Assembly (NCBI RefSeq): GCF_039555335.1
Contig: NC_092646.1
Coordinates: 23,493,893-23,557,892 of the forward strand
Source: Amphiura filiformis
Lineage: Eukaryota; Echinodermata; Ophiuroidea; Amphilepidida; Amphiuridae
DNA: 64,000 nt
Direction: 5' to 3'
Positions 32,623-43,012 of this stretch are shown here, piece after piece. The translations under genes and the position numbers were made by a program. Within the stretch, counting starts at the first letter, position 1, and each line of letters starts with the position of its first letter. The notes beneath the pieces are model-generated. The model was not told where the DNA came from. It did not search any database and worked only from the letters and a program-made list of their open reading frames with translations.

Positions 32623-32902
32623 GGGGCTGTGCAATAATTATAAGCCCTGGCGGAGGGTGAATGGGGGGAGGGGGACCAAAATGGTGGAAGGTTGACAATC
32701 GCTTTTTCCCCTCCTCATTTTTAAGGCATGACATTTTAGCTTCCGAATGATTGACATAATTACTAGTGGGGCCTATATTAAGGGAAAAGGATTTGCGGTC
32801 AGGCTCAAAGGGCCAGAAAGAACAAGTTATTTTGGCACGCCGAGGGGGCTTTTGACATGCCGTTCGGAAACTTTACCCAGCTCATAATCATTGCACAATC
32901 CC
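32623..32902. mobile_element. Harbinger-like MITE (GGGGCTGTGC family), copy 1
   Basis: The left end is GGGGCTGTGCAATAATTAT, the right end is its near complement, and TTA flanks both sides (32620-32622 and 32903-32905). 280 bp. A TTA/TAA duplication with G-rich ends is typical of PIF/Harbinger. It sits just upstream of the Reeler start codon. Confidence 0.78.
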
Positions 32903-33197
32903 TTAAGTTATACAAAAACAAAGTTAAGTACCTATTTGACTTTTGTACTCTGGTCAGTCTATCTGACCATCTATATATCTATCTATTTATCAATTTGATA
33001 AGTAAATCACATATATCACAAAAACGGTAGAGACTTCCAGTGTTATCATGATGCTATTATATCTTTATAATGATTATCACTTAAAAGTAGCTAATTAAAG
33101 CCCTGTCATCATCAATACTTTGCAGATTCTTGAGCGTCTTCAAAACACATTTTCGTCGGTACATTCACAAGTTTGTACCCCCTAGTACAAGGAACTT

Positions 33198-33456
33198 ATA
33201 CGTTGTCTCTGGACAACGTATAAGAGCGTTACCGTACCGTAAAGCGGGGTGACTTTGGACAGTGGGGTGACTTTGGACACGCATATAGGACAGGGTTGCT
33301 TGATTTAAATCACACGGTTTTTTTTTCAAAAATCATTGATTTAAATTTAAATCAATTTTTTAAGAAAAATATCATTGATTTAAATTGAGCAACCCTGTCC
33401 TATATGCTTGTCCAAAGTCACCCCACTGTCCAAAGTCACCCCGCTTTACGGTACGG
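33198..33456. mobile_element. Short fold-back element beside a perfect hairpin
   Basis: 33198-33227 is a perfect hairpin (CTTATACGTTGTC with its complement, 4-nt loop). 33232-33456 is a second fold-back with arms of about 70 bp, each containing CCGTAAAGCGGGGTGACTT and two copies of GGGGTGACTTTGGACA. The loop is AT-rich. Non-coding. Confidence 0.75.
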
Positions 33457-33852
33457 GGAATTGTTGAATGAATATTACACAGTTGAGAATAGGATCCGTC
33501 ACTCATTGTTTGGGATCCCTCACAGTCTCCCAAAACATCAAAACACCAAAAGCATTGCAGATAATAAGAGGGTCATTCAAAAAGTTCTACCTCCATCGTC
33601 ACATCTCCGTCATCTTACGTGCCAGGAAATTGAAATTACCCATGGTTATACTCTTAAATCTTGGCTACAAAATAAAAGTTATTTGATAAAAGTAAGTAAA
33701 TACAGATTTGGTATGTCTGAAACGGTCTGAAAAGAAAGGCTAATTTTGATTAAAAAGATTGCCCACATCTATGTGGAAATCATTACAGATTTATTTCTGA
33801 AAATGATTAAATTGCTTTTTTTCTGTTCAAATTATTTAATCAATATCTAATG

Positions 33853-34362
33853 CCCGGGGGGGGGGCACTCCAACTTTGGAGGTGACGCGTATGTAGGGCT
33901 TTTAAGACCCCCTTTTCAGCGTCGCTGTCACCCAAAGACCCCATATTTTTTTACGAACACATGTTCTGTCACCCGAAGACCCCCTATTTCTTCATTTGAT
34001 CTGTCACCCAAAGACCCTTACTTGTACAATCTTAATCTTAACAGCAACTTTCATTCATCACTGATTTTGTCACTTATTTTGAAAAAAAAAGAAATTTGAA
34101 GCCATTTAGTACTAGAAATTCGATTTTCGAGGTTTCTGTTGCGCTGTTTCGGCTCTCACCCAAAGATTCCATTTTAAAAAAAGGTCATGCTCTCACCCAA
34201 TGACCCCATATTTTTTACATTTTGCTCTCACCGAATGCCAAAAATCATGCTCTCACCCAATGACCCCATATTTTTTACATTTTGCTCTCACCGAATACCC
34301 CTTAGTGCGAAAGCGCCAGCCCTACACCTATATCCATTTCAAATTGAAGTGCCCCCCCCGGG
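33853..34362. mobile_element. hAT-like MITE (CCCGGGGG ends), copy 1
   Basis: The ends are CCCGGGGGGGGGGCACT and the near complement AGTGCCCCCCCCGGG. They are flanked by the identical 8-bp duplication ATCTAATG (33845-33852 and 34363-34370), the hAT signature. The interior is a degenerate array of ACCCAAAGACCCC and TCTCACCCAATGACCCC phrases, with one 57-bp exact-looking tandem unit near 34184-34300. Non-coding. Confidence 0.85.
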
Positions 34363-35709
34363 ATCTAATGCTTGCAGATATTATAGTTTTACTGAGTATC
34401 GGGTATTTTTCACAACAACACCGATGTATGTTCATAATAGCCTTCATATTGACCCATTTGCATAGGTTGTTGACTTCAATCGGGCGAGGACTTGTTGGTT
34501 CAAGTCGGATGAAATTGGTTCATAAGTTAAAATCAAGTTGTGTGCACAATGTATTTGGTAAGTAAATATAAGGATATTAACAAACTGTTCAATCTTCTTT
34601 CCACGTCAAAGCGCACACATTGCTTAAAATAAGCAGGTAATTGCGAATTACCCATAACGTGGTTTAGTCGAAATCTGGCAAATTTTCGTAATCATACCTA
34701 GAGTTTGTTTGTTATCATCAGATAGAAAAACTTCTGCTCATCTTCTCTGGTGAGACAACAGGGCTGGGGTATCTTTCCATATCAAAGTTTTAAAATCTGT
34801 CATATCAATTTCCTCAATATGTTGTTTTGATACAACTTATGAGGGGAAAAGTTTGAGTTTACAATTATATTTCGATATTATTTTTTAACTTTGTAACTTT
34901 GTTATGATTGACATAACTGTATTTCAAAGCGTCAAACTATATCATTATTTTGTCCCAACAAAAATAATCCAGGGAATAAAATATTCATTCATATGTTTAT
35001 TTATTTTATTCAACCTGGGCCATTTCTACTGGTGCACATGCATTCTAATAATTTGTCTATAATACCTTATACAAGCACAATTTGTCACAAGATTTGAAAA
35101 GTAAATAGCCTATGTACACACTGAACACAATGCACATACTGTCAGCTTGGGTATGTACTTTTAAGTTTATTTAAAACTACAGCTTGTATGTCACATACCG
35201 AAGCTGACAGTATAAAATGATATATATGACCTTCACGATGCTATTAATTTAGCCCAAAGATTAGGAAAACTAGCAAAACTGGTGAACTGGTACTGTTCAA
35301 ATAAAAACATCTGCAAATCTTGCTGCAATTTCCAAATAGTATTTCTATTACTTAAATAATTATTTTTGTTATTTCTTTTAATACAAACACATTACTGCCT
35401 ATGACGCCTTTATCGTATTACTTACATAACAAAATCAAGTAATAATTACAAAACTCGCCGTAAACTATCACCTCTGTGGGTGTTTGGGATATAACCGGCA
35501 CGAATATTATCTCAACACTGCGGCATGTGAAAAAGTAGGTCAATAGTCAGAGAATACGCCGCACCCGCCCAAAAATAATTCAAAGAAATCTTTGAAATAA
35601 CTCACACAATATCAGAAAGACAACAATGCCACACGTTTCCAATATTTTTACATTTTTTGTGAACGTAACCAGATCCAGTTAACAAGTGTAGCATAACCCC
35701 CCTTTGTGA
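34363..35709. other. No gene recognised
   Basis: AT-rich. A small inverted repeat pairs ACTGTCAGCTT near 35139 with AAGCTGACAGT near 35202. Nothing else was supported. Confidence 0.4.
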
Positions 35710-36760
35710 GTTTGAATTTTATTGGGTTCTCTCTCACTGACAAACATCTGTCATTCTGCAATGTTCTGTGAATGTTTTGAGAACATATTTGAACCTAAAT
35801 CTGACATTTGGAGGTTTATAATTAAATAAAAAAGTATTTTTGACGGTTTCTGTGCCGAATGTGTGCAAAACGTATTAGGGGCTGTGCAATAATTATGAGC
35901 TCTGGGGGAGGGTAAAATTAGGAGGGGGCAAGCGATTTTGGCACACATTCTTGGGGCGCCTTTTAAATAAAACGCTCTAAAAAGACTTAGGAAAACCGTA
36001 CGGAAATGCTTAAATATGCAAATTGTCCTGCTCGCAACATGTATATAGACCATTTAAGGTTTGCAAATTGGGATCCCAAAAATTTGGCATGTGAAAGGGG
36101 GGCAAAGATTGTTTGGCGGGCGGAGAGGGGGTGGCAAGCGATTTTTGGCGGGCTGAGAGGGGGGGCAAGCGATTTTTTGCGAGCCGTTCGGAAATTTTAC
36201 GGGGGGGCTCATAATTATTGCACAACCCTCATGCATAGGCTTTCGTTGTGTGACACATTGAGATCAAATTTTAGATATTCAATACAGTAACGGGGCCGGG
36301 AAAAAGTGCTTCTCTTTCGTCTACAAACACCTGTTGACCTCCAATTTTCTGTGAATTTGTTGGAAACATATTTAAAGCTAAATCTGAAATTTGGAGGTTT
36401 ATAATTAAAGAAAAAGGTATTTCTGACGCTTGTTTTCGCCTTGGTTTCTGTGACGAATTGAACATGTTTTGTGTCATGACAAAACGTACAGCATGCATCT
36501 AGCGTTGAGTGCCCCATTGAGATCGATGATGGGCTGACATTTTCCATAGCGATAGTAAAACATGCTTCTGCTTCATGCACAATAAAACCTGGCCCTGTAA
36601 CTTTCTCTGAATGTCTCAAAAACTTGTCTCAACCTACATTTAAAATTTGGAGGGGCACTTTTCAAGAAAAGGTGATTTTTGAGATCTGTTTTCGCCACTA
36701 TTTTCCCCGGCTGTTTTCATGCCGAATTGAATAGGTTTCTGTATGGAGCGGTAGTCGCTT
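35710..36760. repeat. Three degenerate direct copies of a 160-270-bp unit
   Basis: Copies near 35740-35875, 36310-36480 and 36590-36740 share TTCTGTGAATGTTTTGAGAAC-like, ATCTGACATTTGGAGG and TGTTTTCGCC phrases in the same order. The first is interrupted by the MITE 35878-36228. Frames through them are not conserved as protein. Confidence 0.6.
35878..36228. mobile_element. Harbinger-like MITE (GGGGCTGTGC family), copy 2
   Basis: It starts GGGGCTGTGCAATAATTAT after TTA and ends ATAATTATTGCACAACCC. The right-hand duplication has decayed to TCA. The interior has repeated GGGGCAAGCGATTTTTGGCG units. Confidence 0.75.
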
Positions 36761-37138
36761 GCATCTTGGCCGTCGTTTGACCGATTGCGATGATTTAAAG
36801 ATGAGGTTCAAGTTTACGCTGCTGATAATCAAAATTCCAAGGAATTTTATAATAATTTGATCGCTTTTTATCTTAATTTAACCCCCACCCCAAATGTGTT
36901 CACCACTGATAAGCGTCAGTGCAGCCACCGGAGCATATGAGTTACGTAAACCAATTAAAATGTGCTTAACAACAGAGGATTAAGGCTTTCGCAACCGGCA
37001 GACTGAAACGGAATATAAACATCACACATTTGGTCAAATTTGTCCTGTCATTTCGGCGGTCGGTACATGTACGTCACTACTAGTTATAGTGGCAACATTT
37101 CTGGGCGTCCGTCGGACGGCCGCAGGTTAGTAAAATAA

Positions 37139-38704
37139 GGGCGCACACCACTAAATAATCTTCCCATTGAAACACGTGTAAAAACACCGGTTTTCTTTGC
37201 TCATTTTGAGGCCTTTTGGGCTCGTTTTAAAATATTTTATGATGACCAGTCGATTGCAAATCGATGAAAGTTTAACATATGTTTCAATGTATGGGGGGGT
37301 TCTTCCATCTCGTTTTCCCGCTAGGAGGCCGCGAACAGCGCCCTCACTGTTTTTGACATGCTCTCAAGACTGCAAACCCGATTCTGCCATTTTTTAATTC
37401 GCGGACCTATTTTCTCAATAATTATAAAAATGCGACTTTTTTGGCGACTCAAATTTATGTATAGGCTTTACACTTTTATTTAAGCTATAATTCGCCACTC
37501 TTTCTGATTAATAAGTCTACAGACCAGCCCAAAATACCTCAAAAGTTTCTGTTTTTACCGGAACTCATTAGGGTTACACAAATGGCGCATTGATTTAGTG
37601 GTGGGTCCCCTTCAAGGAATTCATGATGTTCATAAAATCGATTTTTTTTATATTTTCGTGAAATATAAAATGGTTTGAGTAAAACACTCAAGAGTTGAAT
37701 GCTCTGTGACATCCACATAAAGATAAATGTCCTATCAAAGATACATGGTGCATTCCAAAAATGTGCACATTTTCAACATTTTGACCATTTGTGCTTATTT
37801 CCCTAGATTTGCATTAAATACCAATTCGCAACATATAGTTTTAGACCGTTTATCTGCTAAAAACCGCTTTAAAATGAAAAGAAATTAGGTTTCATAATGG
37901 CAAAGGTCTATATATTAATGATTTTACAACAATCACCCCCCTATAAAATAATTAAGATTTGAGAGGTTTAAAGACTTGTGCCGATTTGTCACCTTAAGAC
38001 AATTTTGCTTCAAATCTGAGAAATATTAGTTTTCTCACAATTTTGACAGTTTCTTTAACTTTGAAGGCCTCTGAGAGAATAAACTTAGCGCGACTTGCAT
38101 CTAAAACGCATTAAATATATTCACTAACATAAAAACTATCTATATAAATCAAAAAACCGCAATTTAATCGAAAGCCAACTTCAATTTTGGCTGAATCTCT
38201 CAAGAGCACGATTTTACACCTAGGCCCTTCGAAGGGCGCACACCACTAAATAATCTTCCCATTGAAACACGTGTAAAAACACCGGTTTTCTTTGCTCATT
38301 TTGAGGCCTTTTGGGCTCGTTTTAAAATATTTTATGATGACCAGTCGATTGCAAATCGATGAAAGTTTAACATATGTTTCAATGTACGGGGTTCTTCCAT
38401 CTCGTTTTCCCGCTAGGAGGCCGCGAACAGCGCCCTCACTGTTTTTGACATGCTCTCAAGACTGCAAACCCGATTCTGCCATTTTTTAATTCGCGGACCT
38501 ATTTTCTCAATAATTATAAAAATGCGACTTTTTTGGCGACTCAAATTTATGTATAGGCTTTACACTTTTATTTAAGCTATAATTCGCCACTCTTTCTGAT
38601 TAATAAGTCTACAGACCAGCCCAAAATACCTCAAAAAGTTTCTGTTTTTTACCGGAACTCATTAGGGTTACACAAATGGCGCATTGATTTAGTGGTGTGC
38701 CCCC
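37139..38704. mobile_element. Composite of two identical GGGCGCACACC MITEs
   Basis: Copies at 37139-37610 and 38234-38704 are nearly identical, about 470 bp each, in direct orientation 1095 bp apart. Each has inverted ends GGGCGCACACCACTAAAT and ATTTAGTGGTGTGCCCC (the inner right end mutated). They enclose an unrelated 623-bp spacer. ATAA flanks the outer boundaries (37135-37138 and 38705-38708), as if the whole composite moved together. No protein was recognised; the 65/66-codon frames are matched only because the DNA is. Confidence 0.7.
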
Positions 38705-38803
38705 ATAACACGTCCGAAGACGAAGTATAGCCCGTCTCCCCGGGCCCGTCTCGGACGGGCGGACGGACTCTAATTTACACACTGGATGTGTCTCTGCATT
38801 TAA

Positions 38804-39162
38804 GGGGGTACTACACCCATGTGGTAAATTTGTGACTATTTTTGCATTTTTCTCAAACAATAATTACACACTGGTAACAAAAGTTATGTTTATTATTGGG
38901 GCAAGGAATCCAATTACTACACTGAAATTTCAGTGACTCAAGACAAGCGGTTCAGTATATATGATAGGAAACGAGGTACATCCTAGCGGTACCTTATTTC
39001 TGATCATAAATAACAAACCGCTTGTCTTGGATCACTGAAATTCCAGTGTAGTAATTGGATTCCTTGCCCCTATAATATACATAACTTTTGTTACCACTGT
39101 GTTATTAGTTTTTGAGAAAAAAGCAAAAATAGACAAAATGTATCGAGGGGTGTAGTACCTTC
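38804..39162. mobile_element. TTAA-flanked fold-back MITE
   Basis: Arms of about 150 bp begin GGGGGTACTACACCC and pair along nearly their whole length (AGGAATCCAATTACTACACT and its complement). TTAA lies on both sides (38800-38803 and 39163-39166). 359 bp, non-coding. Confidence 0.78.
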
Positions 39163-39327
39163 TTAACAGCCATGTAATGAAGTCCAAGACACATCTGACG
39201 AAAGCTCGACCACTCATACAGGAACCGCAAATTCATTAAAGCGACTTTACGGCGGATCTCTGAAAGTCCTTAAAGTGTGATTTTTAGGTTTATTGTAGCG
39301 GATCTTCCAAACAGCTGTTCAACATAT

Positions 39328-39607
39328 GGGCTATTTCATTGAAAATCCACACTACCCCTGTGGAAGATTTTGTACATATCCTCCACAGGGGGGAGTATGA
39401 ATTTCAAATGGAATGAACACATTAGCAGCTCCATTTGCAACTCACCCTCCCTCAGTTGAAGATTCAAGTTGAATATATCTCAGAGGGTGTAAGAGATTCG
39501 AATGGAGCTGCTAATGTATTCTTTACATTTGAAATTCATACTCCCCATGTGGAAGATATTTCCAAAATCTTCCACGGGGGTGGCGTGGATTTTAAATGGA
39601 ATAGCCC
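39328..39607. mobile_element. GGGCTATTCC-type multi-hairpin MITE, copy 2
   Basis: The ends are GGGCTATTTCATT and AATGGAATAGCCC. Three successive palindromic modules follow, centred near 39372, 39465 and 39560. The outer two also pair with each other through ACTACCCCTGTGGAAGAT. Confidence 0.8.
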
Positions 39608-39648
39608 AATATACCAATAATTTAGAAAACACAGGCGAACGATTCAAT

Positions 39649-39925
39649 GGCTATTCCAGTTGAAAGCCACACTACCGGTACCTCTGTGGAAGATTTTGTA
39701 CATATCCTCCACAGGGGAGTATGAATTTCAAATGGAATGTACATTAGCAGCTCCATTTGTAACTCACCCTCCCTCAGTTGAAGATCCAGGAAACTTTCTA
39801 ACAGGGTGTATGAGATTCAAATGGAGCTGCTTAATGTGTTCATTACATTTGAAATTCATACTCCCCATGCGGAAGATATTTCCAAAATCTTCCACAGAGG
39901 TAGTGTGATTTTAAATGGAATAGCC
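39649..39925. mobile_element. GGGCTATTCC-type multi-hairpin MITE, copy 3
   Basis: Same order of modules as 39328-39607. The central module again has CTCCATTTG/CAAATGGAG ends around CACCCTCCCTCAGTTGAAGA. It lies 42 bp beyond the stop codon of the Reeler paralogue exon, so it probably falls in the paralogue's 3' UTR. Confidence 0.8.
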
Positions 39926-39966
39926 TAGACACAGTGAACAATTCAATGATACCCATAGCATCGATC

Positions 39967-40126
39967 CTATAAATGGTTTGCTACTTTTCTTTGATAATAT
40001 AACCGTTGTTTGAAATCGTCCCATTTTGTGTTTACATGTAACTTTCTTTCACCGGCATCAAATGTTAGTTCACTTGACTTCACGTCCATCCAGTACATCT
40101 CTTTGGATCCTTTCACTAAAGTTGCT
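39967..40126 (-). CDS. Last exon of a Reeler paralogue (partial gene)
   Basis: 160 nt after an acceptor ATTTTCAG, opening in the same phase as exon 4 of the other Reeler gene and ending in TAG at 39969-39967. It encodes ATLVKGSKEMYWMDVKSSEL, matching ATIVEEKIIYWMGVKSSQL, then a longer diverged tail. About 65 nt of upstream intron is also alignable (AATTGCATTTT and CAAGCTTAATT phrases). Earlier exons were not found between here and the window end, so the gene either runs off the window or is a partial duplicate. Confidence 0.75.
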
Positions 40127-40744
40127 CTGAAAATATTATTAAAAAAATGATGATTAAAAATTGCATTTTTATTGCAAGCTTAATTTTTTATCTATTGGCA
40201 TTTGATACAGTAGTATTTTATTATTGTCATTGCAATCGTCATGGTCATGGTAGTCTTGATAGAAGCAGACATGCCGCTAAATCGCCCAAAACATATTTTT
40301 ATTTGAAAACGGCTGGTCCAATCAACAGCCTCAACCCCATATATAGTGGTGGCTTCATAAATCATAATTTTTTCCGAGGGGAATGGGGAAGGGGTGAAAT
40401 TGGAGGAGGTCGGAGAATGTGCCTAAAATTGATAATTTTTTGTCAAAATTAGTGGAATTTTTGGTGATTTGTAGGTCTTATTATCTGACGTGCAGAAACT
40501 GGGGGTGATGGTGATGTCCCCCCTGGCGTAGCGAGGGGGCAGCTTGGGACACGTGTCCTGGGCGCCGCCTTTTGGGGTGGTGCCGAACCTGAAATTTATG
40601 GTCAACAAATTGCGTTGAAAATTATTTGATCCCCGTTTTATTTGAACAACTATTCAAATTGTCAAGATCTCCAACTCATAATTTGACAAGATTTTTAATA
40701 CCCATTTCCTTTTGACAAGTTTTTCTGAGAATATAAACTACCGG
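40127..40744. other. Paralogue intron, then unrecognised sequence
   Basis: The first 65 nt match intron 3 of the other Reeler gene. The rest holds no gene. From 40745 an AGTGGCGTAGCG phrase with long G and C runs resembles a hAT-type end, but no matching end was found. Confidence 0.45.
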
Positions 40745-40857
40745 CAGTGGCGTAGCGTCATAGGGGCACGGGGGCACGTGCCCCCCCATCAGACCCGGTG
40801 GGTGCCCGGGTTGGTGCCCCCCCCCTCCCCCAATCGGATGACTCCTCCCCGTGAACC

Positions 40858-41166
40858 AGGCCCTGCGTGTAACCGTACTAATTGGTGGCGTGCGCCCATA
40901 ATTTCAGCAGAACAGACAGCTCGTAACCCAATTAAAAAAATTGTCAGGTTGCGGATTTTATGTGCGTCGTTGTGTTCTCGAAAGACTTTTGATATTTTAG
41001 TAAATTACATCAATCGTGCTTTTTTGGCTCACAATCACAGTCAGCCACACTCACTCTGTCACAGGGCACCTTCTAGTTGTATTTGTGTGAGTGCATAACC
41101 GCATCCAATTCAAAATTTTACTTCCCTGAAACAGGTTAACACTATACATGTAGTATCATCACTCAG
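40858..41166 (+). repeat. Exon-like repeat ending in a splice-donor consensus, copy 1
   Basis: Shared phrases with 56690-57000 and 57055-57225 are AACAGACAGCTCGTAACC, GAAAGACTTTTGATATTTTA, GTAAATTACATC, CACCTTCTAG and GTGAGTGCATAACCGCATCC. It ends CTCAG|GTAAGCTTAA, a strong donor consensus. No protein frame is conserved. Confidence 0.6.
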
Positions 41167-41280
41167 GTAAGCTTAAGGCGTGGGGTATGGGCGAACTTGA
41201 AGTACAGGTATCTGGAGAGGGGAAGCAACGAGTTACCCCAAATCACAGCGGCAGGTAGTGACTGGGCCGCCAAGTGCTAA

Positions 41281-41927
41281 GGAGCTGTGCAATAATTATG
41301 AGCCCCGGGGTAAAATTTCAAACGGCTCCCAAAAATCGCTTGCCCCCCTTCTCGGCCCGCCAAAATCGCTTCCCCGGCCCGCCAAAAATCTTTGCCCCCC
41401 TTGTACATGCCAAATTTTTTGGATCCCCATGTGCAAACCTTAAATGTGACTCCTCGCCACAACTGAGCCCGGATGTCGCCAGTGCCACTATTGAGATATG
41501 CTCCATCGAACTTAACAATAAACAATAGGAAACAAAGGATTTATTGACTGTTTTATTGATTTTCACAACTTAAATGTCAAGTACTATAGACATGATATAT
41601 ATCATTTTAAAGCTAATTTAAAGCAGAATATATTGGTTGAATATCTCAAAAATTATGATTGGCGACTTCCGGGCTCAGTTGTGACGAGGAGTCACAAATG
41701 GTCTATATAGGCTACATGTTTGCATATTTAAGCGTTTCCGTGTGGTTTTCCTAATCCTTTTTAGAGCGTTTTTATTTAAAAGGCGCAACAAGAATACATG
41801 CCAAAAATCACTTGCCCCCCCTCTCGGCTTGCCAAAAATTGCTTGACCCCCCCTTTTGGCTCGCCAAAAAATATTTCTTGCCCCCCATTTTGCCCTCCCC
41901 CAGGGCTCATAATTATTACACAGCCCC
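41281..41927. mobile_element. Harbinger-like MITE (GGGGCTGTGC family), copy 3
   Basis: It runs from GGAGCTGTGCAATAATTAT to ATAATTATTACACAGCCCC, flanked by TAA (41278-41280 and 41928-41930). Two internal blocks of CCAAAAATCGCTTGCCCC-type units surround an AT-rich middle. 647 bp. Confidence 0.8.
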
Positions 41928-42303
41928 TAATACCGTATATATTTATTTTAGAAGGTTCGTGTTTCATTTTAAATTTTGGGGCATTTTTCCAAAATTTGAT
42001 ATTTTTGGTGATATTTCAAAAAAGCGACATCGATCTTTTGGTTTGTTCCCTTAGGTGTCAAGTCGACGATATACACACACAGGCGACGTATTTATTCAGC
42101 ATTCGCGATCGGTGAGCTGAGAATAAAACTGGGAGACACTGACCTGGTTTTATTATATATTAAATTTTTCTGTAATTAAAGCACTTCAGACTTAGTCTTT
42201 CACAAGGCATTTATGTACACCAATGGCCATTACAATGCCCGGTTACAATGGTGCAAAAAGTAGAAATTCAAAAACAATTGACGGTGTTGCTGTGGAGCAA
42301 ATC

Positions 42304-42912
42304 CCCGGGGGTGGGGGATCACTCCCATTGTGGCCTGTACACCATCCGCGATAATCAACTTTTGAAAAGCACCCTAAACAAGGATTGAACCCTTGGCTAA
42401 AAGCGATACCCTAAACAGGGATTTTATTCCTTGCATCAAATTTCATACCCTAAATTTCATTTCAGCGTATTAGCAATTGCAGTTTTGCTACCCTTTTTCC
42501 CAATATTTCATGTTTTGACACCCTAAATACACGCGCGTGTCGTGCCTACCCCCACGAAAAACTACCCTTTTTAGGGACCGTTCACAAACACTTGTAAGGG
42601 GGCGGCCTGATGCAAAAAAAATTTATCGCGAAAATTTTTCGGGCCCCCCTTTACAGACCTCGAAAATTTCAGGGCCCCCCTTTTTCGACATGAAAATTAT
42701 CGGTCAACCCCATAGAAAAGCATATAAACTCCACTTTCCCAGGAAAAATCATGGTCATTTTTTTCAGGGCCCCCCCTTAGGAGGGTGAAAAATTTTCAGG
42801 GCCCCCCTTTTTTGTATCTTTCCCCCCCCCTTAAAAGCGTTTGTGAACGGTCCCTTACGCGTTTTCATTATCGCTGATGGTGTACAGGCCACAATGGGAG
42901 TGACCCCCCGGG
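42304..42912. mobile_element. hAT-like MITE (CCCGGGGG ends), copy 2
   Basis: The inverted ends are CCCGGGGG and CCCCCCGGG, continuing into ATCACTCCCATTGTGGCC and its complement. They are flanked by the exact 8-bp duplication AGCAAATC (42296-42303 and 42913-42920). The interior repeats ACCCTAAACAGGGATT-like phrases. A Harbinger-like MITE is nested at 42574-42854. Confidence 0.87.
42574..42854. mobile_element. Harbinger-like MITE nested in a hAT-like MITE
   Basis: The ends are GGGACCGTTCACAAACACTT and the complement, flanked by TTA (42571-42573 and 42855-42857). 281 bp, non-coding. Confidence 0.85.
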
Positions 42913-43012
42913 AGCAAATCAAACATTATGGCTTTAAGTAGCTTCATATAGCTTAATCCTAAAACAATTCTTTTTACCGATTAATATATATTTTCTTTCT
43001 TATTTTAGAGCC

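Noticed and set aside
37197-38489. Duplicated 65/66-codon gene (37197-37397 and 38292-38489)
   Set aside because: The frames match only because the MITE copies are nearly identical at DNA level, including non-coding parts; one copy has an in-frame indel in a G run.
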